Source: Actinostola sp. cb2023 (lineage: Eukaryota > Cnidaria > Anthozoa > Actiniaria > Actinostolidae). Taken from it: 64,000 nucleotides of DNA. Location of the stretch: assembly GCA_033675265.1 (NCBI GenBank), contig JAUJYZ010001068.1, forward strand, positions 1 to 64,000. Direction: 5' to 3'. The notes under the pieces are model-generated. The model was not told where the DNA came from. It saw only the letters and a program-made list of their open reading frames with translations, and made no database searches. The first letter of the stretch is position 1; every line of letters begins with the position of its first letter. Of this stretch, positions 1-11,856 are shown piece by piece. Both the position numbers and the translations under genes were made by a program.

Positions 1-300
1 TCATGACCCTGATGAATGCTTCCAGCAATGAATAAAGTTGCATTTGACATCATGGATTTGTAGAAAACGAACACTTTCCTGGCTTGAATCAGCGGAAAAA
101 ATAAACGATACTCAATATCGATTGAACGTGTTGCGAGTGTGCACTGATCAAAAGTACCGTGGCTCACAAAATCATCTCCAGGCACTCCGTGAAATGTAGT
201 CGAGATTCTCGTTTGCATCCACATAAGTGCCCAGATCCCACACGACCACACATGACACAGGAACTCCATCAAGATTAGTGTCGCTGCTCGCCTGGCGGCT
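1..300. other. Unassigned sequence
   Basis: No gene, repeat copy or terminal structure was recognised here. The only long open frame that starts in this stretch runs into the trinucleotide repeat that follows. Confidence 0.4.
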
Positions 301-307
301 CGCAGCA

Positions 308-500
308 ATAACAATAATAGTAATAATAATAATAATAGTAATAATATTAATAATAATATTAATAATAATAATAATAATAATAATAGTAATAGTAATAGTA
401 ATAATATTAATAATAACAATAATAATAATAGTAATAATAATAGTAATAGTAATAGTAATATCAATAATAATAATAATAATAATAGTAATAATAATATATA
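308..500 (+). repeat. AAT/AGT trinucleotide microsatellite
   Basis: About 190 bp of (AAT)n with interspersed AGT and TTAAT variants. The overlapping plus-strand frame reads as a long Ile/Val-rich run, which is a by-product of the repeat and not a membrane protein. Confidence 0.9.
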
Positions 501-1529
501 ATTATAATGGCGTCACATCCGGACAAACTCTTGACAAGTTGCAGAAGTTGTACATTGTACACATTTTACTTTTGGGCCAAAGAAAAGACGTACATTTCGT
601 AAAATTCTTGCCTGTTTTGTTGATTATGGATTTAGTGAGTGATGAACAACGAATTGCTGGACTAGCTAAATTCTGCAGAAAGTGATCGAGTGGATTATCT
701 TATCCGCACTGCTTTGTGGCGTGGTTTTCCTGGTGTCCGGCGCTACTGCGGGCTTAGTTTGTTAGTTCGTCTTTTGTTAATGCTTACAGGCCTTTATCGC
801 TCTGCCAATAATTGTTGAGTGTTGGCTATAATTGAGTGCAGAATGTAGTAACCAGTCATATTCATGTTAATTCACGAGAGCGATTTAGCATCCCCGATTC
901 GTATGTTGTGGTCAGCAGGGGTGTGGTTAGGAGGATGGGGGGTGGGGGGAATGGGAGGGGTATGTCCTGCAAATTATTTAGGATAGTGCTGTCCCGCCCA
1001 ACGGTTCCGAAAATCAAACTCCTATTGAGAACATTGCTACCCATTTTAAGCCCAAATTTGCGACCTTATACAAGGACCAGTTAATCCGTCCCGAACGTCA
1101 AAACAAGTACCATATTGAATGGATAAGGGATCTTTTTTGGCTGGGTGAAAGCGGACTCGAAAAAACCCTACCCTATCGGGCAGTACATACCTATATAGCC
1201 AACTGGGAGTAACCCCCAGAAGCTCAAAATAGAACATGATTGACATGTGAAAAAACACAAAAAGGCAATTTAATTATCTTAGTCATGCAGTTGCGCTTCA
1301 GTACTGAAGCTGTTAAAAACGAGCTGGGATAATTGCATTTGGCTGGCCACCACAAACTCAGTTAACAGACCACCCCAAAGTCATTTCGCATCTGGCACTC
1401 TGTGTTTTATATATCCCAGTCAGTGGGAAAGGAATACTCGCTGGTCTTACTCTTTCATATTTAACAAATTGACATCACCAGGTTAGTATGTGTATGTTCT
1501 TTTATTTACTTGGTTAAAAAATGGTTAGG
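501..1529. other. Unassigned sequence
   Basis: Only short frames without recognisable domains are present. I see no repeat shared with the rest of the window. Confidence 0.4.
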
Positions 1530-1886
1530 TATGTGCGGCGAGATGTTCAGACCTGGACCCTGTTTTTGGAGTTTGTCACTCGAAAACCTGGATTTACGAA
1601 TTTCCCAAATAAAAAAAACTGGATTTACGAATTTTTATTTACGATCAGATACGATGCAGTCGTCAGGATATTTTGCCAGACTAACACTCTAACAACTTTA
1701 CGTCTGACTGACGCCATTATTTTTGTTCGCTAGTTTTACTGAAACGCCGATACCACATTATACAAATGATTAAAAATTAATAAATGTTTTTAGGCTATAA
1801 CCTGGATTAATGATTTTTATGCATTCATTTAACCTGGATTAGAGAATAAAATGGCCCAAAACCTGGACCCTGTACCGCCGCACATA
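1530..1886. mobile_element. Small inverted-end repeat element (MITE-like)
   Basis: The left end TATGTGCGGCG is inverted at the right end as CGCCGCACATA. Inside both ends the phrase CCTGGACCCTGT occurs in the same orientation, and short copies of CCTGGATT recur between them. No coding capacity and no clear target duplication is visible, so the family is unknown. Confidence 0.4.
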
Positions 1887-1919
1887 TATATCATGTAATT
1901 ATTGGGAGTACCCACCTCC

Positions 1920-1920
<1 letters not shown>

Positions 1921-1950
<30 letters not shown>
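1921..1950. repeat. C30 homopolymer
   Basis: Thirty consecutive cytosines lie between CCACCTCCA and ACCGGGG. The true length is uncertain because such runs are hard to sequence. Confidence 0.9.
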
Positions 1951-2699
1951 ACCGGGGATAAACGGCGGCACTGGTCACTGCATTTGTCACACACGAAGAC
2001 ATAACCTTAAGACATCGTGCTCAACGACCACTAGATTATTTTGAAGTCATTTCGCTATGCCTTTGTTCGAGAAAACTACTGTCGTTGAAAGTTCGTTCGC
2101 CAAAGTCGAAGTTAATTTTATTGATAATATATTGAGAAGCGGCCCGTTTAAAAAGTGCCATATATTTCAATCTATTCAGTAGCACGACCTTTAACATACC
2201 AGAATATAAACAGTTTCCCTTACCATATCCACCCCCCACCCCCTCCCCAGGCCACCATAGGCAATACTCCCCCTTGGGGAATCTCAAACAACGCTGTAAG
2301 ACATTGTTCCAAAAATATAATAAATTTTGGTTAACTCTAAGGTAACTCAAACTCAACTCAAACTCAACTCGACCTCTAACTCGATAAATAGCCGATCCCA
2401 AACAAGACACATCTCTCTTGCAAAGTGTCAAGTGTTTGTTCGTATTAAAATATGTTTTCAAGTTTTTCAGTGACGGTTTGTTGAGATTATTTTCCAGCTG
2501 AATATCGATCATGTTTGTTCGGCCTTTTATAATAGCTCCATCAGTCCATGACGACTGACTGGTCAGTGGTACAGTCGAGCACCTCCATGTGTACCTGTTT
2601 AAAGTGTCAAGTTATTATTATAACTTAGGTAATTCTCTTTGAGGAACAAGTGTCTTTATACGAGACACAAACAAATACTTCGAATTCGATTCAGACGGA
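1951..2699. other. Unassigned sequence
   Basis: A 158-codon minus-strand frame (2036-2512) is present but has no recognisable domain and an unremarkable composition. I do not call it a gene. Confidence 0.35.
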
Positions 2700-2845
2700 T
2701 TCGTCTCTCGTTACTCTTTGTCCCAAAACTCTCAAACGCCGTTGTAAATCGCTAAATAAATCACATACAGGACTCAAGTAGATATCAATCTTTATTTAGA
2801 AAGCAGTTTTAGAAATTCAAGATATCAAAAGGACAGTGATTTACG
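2700..2845 (+). repeat. Interspersed repeat, copy 1 of at least 3
   Basis: The phrase ACTCAAGTAGATAT, followed by an AATCTTTATT tract and a purine-rich tail, recurs at 4,828-4,945. It also recurs inverted at about 16,765-16,880, with an older trace near 21,000. The upstream CCCAAAACTC...AATCGCTAAA segment is shared too, so this is a dispersed family about 140 bp long, perhaps the end of a larger element. Confidence 0.6.
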
Positions 2846-3945
2846 GCCATATGGTATCTGCTTTTGTTGATCAAATAAGACACAGGAAGCCCATTACACA
2901 AACAGAGGGTGGTGAGTAAGCTTAGCTACATTTTGTTAAGAAAAATATGCAAAATTAATTGATTCACCCCCAAAGATGATATATTCGTTCGAGTTGAAGC
3001 TCAAATGTGCAAGGAATCCCACAACAAATCAGGCAATTATTCGATAAGATGAAAGCACTTGATGTTTTATCTGCTTTGATGAACAAATTACAATCGGTCT
3101 GTCGTTCGCTGAAACGTGAAGTGATGACAAGTTTATGAAAATTATTCACTGATAGCCGCTCTGATCGGTCTTTAGACTTGGAATTCATGTTAAAGTTAGG
3201 ACTATAAAGATATTGAACTTCACTTTCTCAAGTTTGTGACCATGTAGCAAATACTTCGCAAATCAGGGCTACCCCGGTCGTAACCCGTACTCACTACATT
3301 GTTTGTTTGATTCAATTTATTCTTCTTCCAACATGAACGCATTACAGACGATAATTACACTGACATGTTCATTGGTATGTTATGATCTCGTATAGTTCAC
3401 TAAAAACAATTAAATACATATCTGAATTAGGCTAAATCTATACTAAAATCATCTGTAATCTTCAATCATCTTACCGAATTTGTTTCCGTGTGAATTTCTC
3501 GGCTTTAGAACGTATATTCGTCGTTGACAGCAATCTCTCTCACTAACTCAACATACTTACCGCACGTGTGAATCTAAAACTCTAAATCTAACTCTATGTG
3601 CATGCGTTAGTCTAATCTATTTATATCTCTGTCGCTTACAGACCAGTTTGATCCTGTTCACATTGCACGTGTGGTAGGCTCGATTTCCAGCCGTTTTATT
3701 CGCAAGCCTGCTAAGAAGTAACTCCGGTTGGAAATCAAGCCTGCTAACAAGTAACTCCGAAAAAAAAGTGTTTGAGAAATGTTCAGATTCGTCCAGATTC
3801 CAAATAAATGTTTTTCATTTAGTAATACAGGCTTTTTGAGCAAGAGATTTAGGATCAAACAAGTCGAAATGGGTGACATTTTCAAATCACTCAAAACTAC
3901 TCAAAAACACAATTTCTTGCTGAGATTTATGCACCAAAGTGTTCT
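2846..3945. other. Unassigned sequence
   Basis: There are short open frames on both strands with no recognised domain, and no internal repeat structure. Confidence 0.35.
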
Positions 3946-4640
3946 TTAACCCATTCGCTCCTGAGCTATTTTGAGTTTTTTTAACGATTTTCTGGACCTA
4001 ATCACGCCATAGGAAATTTCGATTCCATATAAGGGGTTTCCATGGAAATCTTGACAGTTCTGAAAGCCCATGGGCTCAGGTTCTGACGTAATCTTTCTCT
4101 TGTCACGGATCTCCACAAAGGCCAGTGGTTTTAACTGCTTTGGAGAGGCCAATTTTGCATTTTTTGAGTGTTTATAGCCATTATTCACCACAGAAGCCCC
4201 CAGGACAGCATCATTAAGCTTGACTGGTGTGGTAGAGACCGTTCTGCTGGAAGAAATCAGGATTTTGGTTAGGAATTCACGAACACATTTCGGCAGCTCG
4301 TTGTGATTTTCCAAAATGGCGGACTCAAAGTGAAATCGTCTCTCTGGTCTTTCTGTGGTGGATTCCAGGACCTACAAAGGCTTTTTGGCGACTTTGGACT
4401 TGTAAAGAATGCAACCGGTGCAATATTTGCCTGTAGGACCGAGTGGCTTGACACTATATATTCTAAAATATGGAAATGGCGGGAGGCTTTCTGTCGAAAA
4501 TTCCAGGATGTTCCCACCATCCTTTCCTGGCGCGCAGAAGGAAAACACGTGTTAGCGAAAGTGGTCCTAAGGAAACGGCTATTGTTCGGCGAGTTAAGGA
4601 AAAGAGAGGGCAAAATTCACGAATATATCAAGAAGAGAGA

Positions 4641-5244
4641 CAATCTCGTCCCCAGGGCCCACGTTCCTCTTGGTCAGCACCAAGAAACGAGAGGCTCTGG
4701 CTGCAACCGATTTTTGTAGCATTCTGATTGGCTTGGCAAAACAATAGAAGGACCGGTAGTAAACTGACTAGTTAGAAAATGGCGGAGTTTACCATGTTTA
4801 CGGAGCTCCCGAGAGCTACACGCTGTCGTCCCAAAACTCACTAAAAACCATTCTAATCGCTAAACTAATGACACACAGGACTCAAGTAGATATTAATCTT
4901 TATTGTGAAAGCAGTTTTAGAAATACAAGATATCAAAAGGACAGGATTCTAGAGAAGGGCTAATTTTAAAATGGCTATAACTCGCTCAATTCTCGTCCAA
5001 ATCGCTTCAAATCTTCACAGGCAATAAATAAATGATTGAAGAAGATACAGAAGATCTTATTGATTTTATTGACATCCACATACATTCTCTTTAATAATGT
5101 ACTGATACACAGCTTGGGCTACCTGTGGAACATGCGTAGTTTAAACTTCCGGTCCGAGATTTTCAGACTAAAATCGGTTGCAGCCAGAGCCTCTCGTTTC
5201 TCGGTTCTGACCAAGAGGAACGTGGGCGCTGGGGACGAGATTGG
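4641..5244. mobile_element. hAT-like MITE inserted in the TTAA element
   Basis: The ends are imperfect inverted repeats of about 75 bp, starting CAATCTCGTCCCCAG and ending CTGGGGACGAGATTGG. They are flanked by the 8-bp direct repeat AAGAGAGA (4633-4640 and 5245-5252). The uninterrupted paralogue near 22,785 reads straight through as AAGAGAGATGGAAG, which is the empty site. It carries a copy of the 4,828-4,945 interspersed repeat inside and has no transposase. An 8-bp duplication is typical of the hAT superfamily. Confidence 0.8.
4828..4945 (+). repeat. Interspersed repeat, copy 2
   Basis: Matches 2700-2845 in direct orientation, including ACTCAAGTAGATATTAATC. It lies inside the hAT-like MITE, so the MITE either carries this sequence or was itself invaded. 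Confidence 0.6.
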
Positions 5245-5491
5245 AAGAGAGATGGAAGTTTGCTGAGAAAGTGGCGTTTTGTTTCGCAAGGATGTATTTT
5301 GGAAGAAAATCCAAGTCAAATGTCGGTCATTTTCGAGGTGTAAAATTGCGTCAAAAACACGCATTTTTGATTTTTATGGCAAACAAATTGATTTTACGTT
5401 TGGGCTACCTGTGGTTTATGTGAATAATCTTCCCAAGAACTCACTTTTCGTAATCGTAAACAAACATTTAACACCTTGAGCTTGGTTATGT

Positions 5492-6910
5492 CAGGAGCCC
5501 ATTACTAGGAGCCTCCCTCTACTAATAGGTTCATACGACATCATTTGCACAAATTGAACTATTTTTAGATATGCAAATTTCCGAAGAATTTGAAATTGAA
5601 TAATGAAATGGCGGCCAAACGGAAGACGCAAAGACTTGATCCAAAATATTGATATTCTTAATCCATGGAAATGCAAGTCTATTTTTCCCTTGCACAAGAA
5701 CGAGACGAACTGTGTACATTGAATGTATCACATGTATCAATAAACTGACATACTGCCAAAGCGCTTAGTGGCGACTTTTAGTTTGGCGACTCACGATGTC
5801 GCGAAATTCTTCTACGTTCATATTACCTATATCGCTTCATATGTTTATTCTTGTTTTATCAACTTTCTTCTGTTGGATTTTGATTCACGATTTAGTCTTC
5901 ATAACTAATGAAGCGTTCTCACAGTGCCATTTCGACTTCATCATCACTGATAGTTTCAGTGGACAGCGACGCAAACATAACCAACAACACAAATGTGCAC
6001 TTTGCTAAAGACCTTCAGTTCGCCGAAAGATTGTCGAAAAACAACTGAAACTTTCAACCGACAAACCGTGCCTTAAAGAGCGGCAAAGAACACTAAAACA
6101 AGAGGGTTATCACTGAGTGTATGGCGAAGTTCTTTCGCCAAAGACGACTTCAGTTCAAAGAAGGCAAGATAACCGGCACTTCAAGATCAGCCGCTGAATA
6201 AAAATGCGATAAAATATTCATCCAGGCCACAGAAAAAGAAGCTCCCCTGTACCTCACTTCGCTGTTTTAGAAGGAACTTTGTGTCAATGTCGAGAACGTT
6301 TTCGACAAAATCCTACTTCAGTTCGTGATTCATTTTGCTGCGTTTCAGACAACAAATGCTAATTAGCAAAACACACCGGCGGTTTGGAATATTCTTGGTC
6401 CTCACTGCTAGTCCTGCACAAGTTTAATTAGGATCTTCGTAAGAGATTATCCATGATACCAGATCGTTGAATTCCTTCTCAGAAAGAGCAGAAGATGTTC
6501 GTTTTTTTGGCCGGGTTTTGAACTGGCCTTTGAACTAGCTTTGTTTTTAGAAGTTCTCGCACTTGAAGTTTTGATATAAATAATAATACCTGGAGTTAGT
6601 TTTTTGTTGTTTTATTTTTAATGTTTTCAATCATTGTTCTTCCTCGATTGATGAAGTACTGAAGTCAGATGACAAAACTGATCTGCAATTTCACTATAGC
6701 TAGATTCAGATTCTTCACTAAGAACTACACGGTACGTTTTCGGCTGCCATCAGTGTTGAATCTGACGTCAAATTCCTATTGTGTAAGACGCGACATGATT
6801 GGTTCATCACGCGGAATTTATAATGAGTGTTCTATTTTTAGCTCAATTTGTGCAAATGATGTCGTACAGATCTATTATAGGAGAGGAAGGCTCCTAGTAA
6901 TGGGCTCCTG
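5492..6910. mobile_element. hAT-like non-autonomous DNA element
   Basis: Inverted ends of about 75 bp begin CAGGAGCCCATTACTAGGAG and end CTAGTAATGGGCTCCTG. The flanks carry the direct repeat GTTATGT (5485-5491 and 6911-6917), which is 8 bp if the shared G is counted. No recognisable transposase is present in 1.4 kb; the longest internal frame (5796-6008) has no known domain. Superfamily is inferred from duplication length. Confidence 0.75.
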
Positions 6911-7103
6911 GTTATGTTTGATAGTTTGATGAGTTGTTCTCTGGTCGTTTTGATTTACTAAATGAGCAAAAGTAACTGTATCTAATGTAAAAGTTCTTTA
7001 TGAAATACATTTTGATGCATTTATCTGACTAGTTTTTATAAAGTTCCATATTTATAAATATCTTGACGTTTTATGAACTTTACTGTTTTTTTTTTTTTAA
7101 TAG

Positions 7104-7215
7104 CTGACTTTATCCATTACAGCAGGCCTGACCACCGAAGCTACATGGACATCAAGTACGAATGCCAAAGCCAACGGGTTTCGCATGCTGGCTTATGACA
7201 TTAATCTCTCGAAAT
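7104..7215 (+). other. Candidate 112-nt exon
   Basis: A long pyrimidine tract and TTTTAATAG precede this segment and GTAAGTC follows it, as expected for a splice acceptor and donor. One frame is open throughout, reading about 37 codons without a recognised domain. It may be a host exon, an exon of a decayed element, or chance. No partner exon was identified nearby. Confidence 0.3.
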
Positions 7216-7449
7216 GTAAGTCTTTATAACTGATATGGGATGAAACTTGATTAATGCTATCATGTCAGGTTGCTGCTACACATACTGATATTGTTTGCTG
7301 ATGGAACTACTTGATTGTATTATTATATTTGAGCGAATTCTTAAAAAAACATCCATCAATTATTTTTATTGGCATTACATTGTACGTTGTGTGTTAAATC
7401 AAGTTTTTTTTGTAGTGTAATAGTGTTCTGATGTCCACACTACAATAAT

Positions 7450-7875
7450 CTAATCTTAATTTACAGTAATTTATGGCATTGAAGCCTTCAGAATTGCAAC
7501 TACAGTTGTGTATGATAGATGGCAAATGCTTACAACCTCACAGACTGATTCAAGCTTTATAGAACTGAAGATTTGTCATAAGTTGATTGTTACTGTATTT
7601 GTTTGCCCGCTTGATGTTCAAAAAGAAGACACTCCGCACTAGACTATAAAATGGTCGTAATCATCTTTAGTAATTTTTTTGAGAAACACATATCTGACTT
7701 AGAATTATTTTGGTTTTCTTGATTTAATTGAACAATAACCAATATACAACATGTGTATGAACATGATTGTCTCATCGTGCAACACAATTTGTTCACCATT
7801 GGATTCAGTTGCACTTCACTCAGCCTGCATGTAACGTAAGCAAAAGGCGAAACTACACTCAGATTACACTCAGAA
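7450..7875 (+). repeat. Long direct repeat, left copy
   Basis: This segment reappears in the same orientation at about 13,240-13,600, with shared phrases such as ACTATAAAATGGTC, CAATAACCAATATACAACAT and TTGTTCACCATTGGATT. Identity looks high but is broken by small indels. The two copies bracket the nested DNA elements between them. Confidence 0.75.
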
Positions 7876-8320
7876 TGCACTCCCAATCTACACAGACTAC
7901 AGTTGGACTCCAAGGAGACTCAACACAAAACAATGTTAACATGCTTCTAAGCAGTACTGTACATGTTCGTACTAGCGGACCTCTGGCGTGAGTGAAAATC
8001 TCCGTAAGTCAAAGCGTATGTGTCTGTAGTGTTCGTACTAGCGGACCTCTGGCGTGAGTGAAAATCTCCGTAAGTCCAAGCATATGTGTCTGTGGTGTTT
8101 GTACTAGAGGGCCTCTGGCGTTTGTGAAAATCTCTGTAAGTGTACGTGTCCAGTCCATAGTGTTTGTACTGGAGGACCTCTAGCGTGAAAAACTCTGTAA
8201 ATCCAAGCATAAAGTACTGCTTAGAAGTACAATATGTTAACTATTCTTTGTGTAGAGTGTGAGTGTAGTCTGCTTGTTTACACTCAAACTACACTCGGAC
8301 TACACAACATTGACACTCGA
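7850..8320. mobile_element. Small foldback with satellite core
   Basis: Inverted arms (phrase CATGCTTCTAAGCAGTACT on the left, AGTACTGCTTAGAAGTAC on the right) enclose four tandem units of about 68 bp at 7,965-8,205. The units carry the phrase CTAGAGGACCTCTGGCGTG in variant forms. Further out, ACTACACTCAGATTACACTC mirrors GAGTGTAGTC on the right. The same satellite lies at the centre of the much larger palindrome at 18.2-23.2 kb. Confidence 0.65.
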
Positions 8321-9289
8321 CTTTGCTTGACTGACTTTTGCACACATCCATTAATTTGTTTTTCCAAAAGAAACTGCTTATGTCTAGAGATGATCACGAA
8401 TCTCTTTTAACAATCCCAGTTTCTAGAGTAGATCAAAAACGTAATTTACAAAAGCTTTTATAACAGTATTTGAAAACTTACTATACATTAAAGTAGAGGT
8501 TTCCTTGTAGATGTAAAAGCGTAACAGCTGATGTCAAAAGCGTTGTGTGACACTGTGAATATAATGCTTCTCGTAGATAAAACGTTTATTTCCTCAAACA
8601 TTTAAAATTGTATCATCAAATGTGAAGTAAGAAAACATATTTTGAAAAAGAGCCAAACCATCTTGAAAGGCCGGTTTAAATCAAATTCATGGTCAATAGT
8701 CCCTTTTTGCGTTCACAGATCCCGTGTAAAACCTTTGTACTTATTGACATCAGATGCATTTGTACAGGGTTAGCCTTGAGTCAGTGTAAATTATTCACAA
8801 ATACCAACAAGAACACGAAAAAATGTTGACATGCAACAATAGAAACATTTTTGAATTGCACGGACTGGTTTCTGAATCGAGGCTAAGCCTGTACAAATGC
8901 GTCTTTTGTCAAGGACAGCGGTCATCTCCAAACAACGCGAAACTGGAGTATTGCGCGATAACAACTCTATAACAAAAGAAATACCATGCGTACAGATGGG
9001 CTCCATTTTACAGCAAAGATGGGCTCCATTCATATGTGTGGGGGCTGCTGAAGGAGTGCGCGCAAAATCAGTTCAGGCATGTTAACAAACTTCTAGACTG
9101 GTACTGCAAGTACAATTTATTATGAACTCATGGCTAAAGTTTAACTTTCCAGTAGGACCTCCATCTATATAATAAAATGACCAGTGAAGAAATGTGCGAG
9201 GCGCAAACTTTTATTACCTTCTGTCTGTTCTGTTGTTCATTATTCTTGAAAGATAATTTTTCTGTTGTCTGATCTTAATGAACAAAATT
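8321..9289. other. Unassigned sequence
   Basis: Near 9,075 there is a partial repeat of the CATGTTAAC...CTTCTA...GTACT phrase seen at 7,935, suggesting a decayed foldback arm. Otherwise there is only low-complexity AT-rich sequence near 9,330. Confidence 0.35.
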
Positions 9290-9493
9290 GAATATGAGAA
9301 AAACACGAAGTTTTGGAGAACAATACAATACAATAATATGAGTATATAATATAATAATATGAGTCGCCGTGGCACTATTGTTAAGTGAATGAGTTACAAT
9401 TACAGAGTTTAAACTTATAAAGAGTTCAACGAAAACATTTACATAAGTGCTTAGGTAAACAGTTTGGCCCTTAAAGAGTCGATGGAATGTTAA

Positions 9494-11292
9494 AGTGCCA
9501 CTACGATGTAATTTGAAAAAGTTCTATAAATCGCACTTACAAAAGTAGAAGTGCTATTACATTACCTGGCCAAACCGTATTTTCATCCGAGACCTGGAAG
9601 ATATACATTTTACCCCCTAAAGTTCGTGATATAGCGTCCGCCATTACACGATCGCGAGCCGGTTTTCTAATCGATAAACTAGAGGAAGTGACGTCATAGA
9701 CTCAACCATTTAAATGCTTTGGTACTTCAGCATACTGATTTCTGCAAAATAACAACAGGTTTTGCTACGATTACAAGAACATTTTGGCAACTTTTAAACG
9801 CATAAGATAGTAACACACCTCCCATGAGATGTCCGACTCAAAATTGCAAAACTGTATCAAACCATGAAGCTCGAATATTTCATTTTGGTTTCAGTTTCGA
9901 CTTGCTCTGTGAATATACAATATTGAGCCGCTGTGTGAAGTGGCGATCGAACCTTGTCTTCAATACTCAGGATGATGTCTTTGAAAATTTCGAAATTATA
10001 TTGTAAACACATGGTTGCAAGTGAAGGACAAGAAATAATATTTTAATGCTAGTGTATTTATGTAATAGTTGTCTCTAGCTGGAATAAGTTAATAGTCTGT
10101 ATCAAAGACATGCACGATCACTAGAGATCTCTCGAAGATATCCCTGCAAGCAGGGGTTTTGTCTGAAGTTAGTAAACCAATTCCGGTCAAATATTTAGGA
10201 CATCTTATTCAAGGCATCAAGAATACAATATATCAGTAATATTATCGTGTGAAAACCAAAACGACTCATTTGTTTATGTTTCGATTTTACAAATGTTCAT
10301 ATACGGTAAACTTTTAATATATCCGATTCGATCAAAATAGCACATATTAAACATCAACTACATAAATACAGTAAAAACTTGGAGGTTTCATTTTATTTAT
10401 TTTAAAATTTGTTCCGAAGTGAATGTGTTACGTACATGACCTTTTGTAATAAATATGTTACTCCCGAGGTACTTGAATATTCGCCGTGGATTATTCCTAT
10501 AAAACAATGAAACCAAAACATCTACATACACAAGCAAAACGTTTGAGTAGCTAGATAATCTAGTGCAGGATAAATATCTCAATTGAATAGCGAAAATATA
10601 TGAGCAATTCGAATTATATTTCAAGTCTTCGATTCCATCAGTGAAGTCGCAGCGCTGATTCACAGGGACCAGTTGAATTAATTCTGAAAGACAAATAATA
10701 TTTGGTTCAACTATAAACTAGCGAGTTTTTAATACTTCCTCGATACAAACTATAACTAGATAAATTGTATATAACACTTACCATCGTCTTCATTTGAGTC
10801 ATGTCAAGAAATCTATCCAAAAGACAGCTTCATCTGCTTCACTGGGCGACATGTTTAGTCGTATTTAGCGGACTCATCTTTGTGGATTTTTTTGCCATCA
10901 AATTCATCTTCCGAAGACAATTGTTCTAAGCTACAGGTAAATAACTATATTGCGAAGACTTGGAGCCACTTTTTTAGTAATTTCAGGGGGAAAAACACAT
11001 TTGAATCGGAGCTCAAACATGAAGCAATTTTACAGAGACTTGTATACAAATATCTCTCGCTCATGGATGTCTTGAGTATATGACGTCAGAACGAGTGTAA
11101 CGCAACACACTGTCGGCTCGCATTCTTGTAATGGCGGACCGGTTTTAGTCGATGTTCAACCACATAATTAGAAAGGATTAAACTGATTTTTTTAGATTTT
11201 CTTTGCATATTTGGATTTACCTAAGACTAATGATCAGTTTGATGTATAAAAAAGTGGGAAATAATAGACTTCATTTACATCATAGTGGCACT
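9494..11292. mobile_element. TTAA-flanked DNA element, 1.8 kb
   Basis: Left end AGTGCCACTACGATGTAA is inverted at the right as TTACATCATAGTGGCACT, and both ends abut TTAA (9490-9493 and 11293-11296). Further in, CGCCATTACACGATCGCGAGCCGG on the left has an inverted partner near 11,110, so the inverted ends extend imperfectly beyond 150 bp. Internal frames are short and unrecognised. TTAA targets suggest a piggyBac-like origin. Confidence 0.7.
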
Positions 11293-11296
11293 TTAA

Positions 11297-11856
11297 AGTG
11301 CTACTTAGACGAAAATCGACCGAAGTTTAATTTAGCTGAAACTTCACTGAAATAATCTCAAAGAGCCATACAATTACTGGTTAATGTGTTTTCTCAAAAT
11401 TCCTATGGGAAGTATTACATTTTTATGAATCTTTAGAAGTGTCAGTGAGGTCATCTACTCAACCCTAACAATCAACACAGCTTCGCTCCATACATTTCTT
11501 TGTGTTTAGTTTCTTGAATTATTTTATTTCTATGAAGCTAAAAGTTTGGGTGAAGGAGTTTTCTTACATTATTTGTGCTTAGGATTGATTGTCTGACCAG
11601 TTGTCTTCAATGCAGAGCTGTTATCTGAACAAAACATTGAGATATTTTGACTCACAAAATAAAAAGAAATGTATGGAGCTGAATGTTGGGTTGAGTAGAT
11701 GACGTCACTGACTCGTCTAAAGATTCATGAAAATATAGTACTTCCCTCTGGAATATCGAAATAAGATTTTAACTAGTTATTATTAGACCCTTGAAGAATT
11801 ATTCAATGAAGTTTCAGCTAAATTAAACTTCGATCGATTTTCGTCTAAGTAGCACT
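11297..11856. mobile_element. TTAA-flanked foldback MITE, 560 bp
   Basis: Almost the whole element is an inverted repeat with arms over 200 bp. It starts AGTGCTACTTAGACGAAAA and ends with its complement, with TTAA on both sides (11293-11296, 11857-11860). The left TTAA is shared with the element immediately to its left. It has no coding capacity. Confidence 0.8.

Larger units (their letters stand above)
3950..5395 (+). mobile_element. TTAA-target (piggyBac-like) element, copy 1, interrupted
   Basis: This copy follows TTAA at 3946-3949 and matches the copy at 22,102-23,074 in direct orientation over the left end and middle. Shared segments run from the phrase TTTTCTGGACCTAATCACG to GCGTCAAAAAC. 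It is interrupted at 4641-5244 by a hAT-like MITE, and its right end diverges after about 5,395. Only short, non-conserved frames are present, so it is non-autonomous. The piggyBac assignment is inference from the TTAA target seen clearly for copy 2. Confidence 0.6.

Noticed and set aside
227..685. 152-codon ORF with a long Ile/Val stretch resembling a membrane protein
   Set aside because: The stretch is the translation of an AAT/AGT microsatellite; flanking codons have no recognisable domain.
7947..8210. Minus-strand repeat-peptide ORF over the satellite
   Set aside because: Tandem 68-bp monomers produce the repeating peptide; the same monomers elsewhere are not open in that frame.
9824..10006. 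Possible THAP-like zinc finger (Cys pair near the N-terminus)
   Set aside because: The spacing of later Cys and His does not fit THAP, and no downstream transposase domain exists in the 1.8-kb element.
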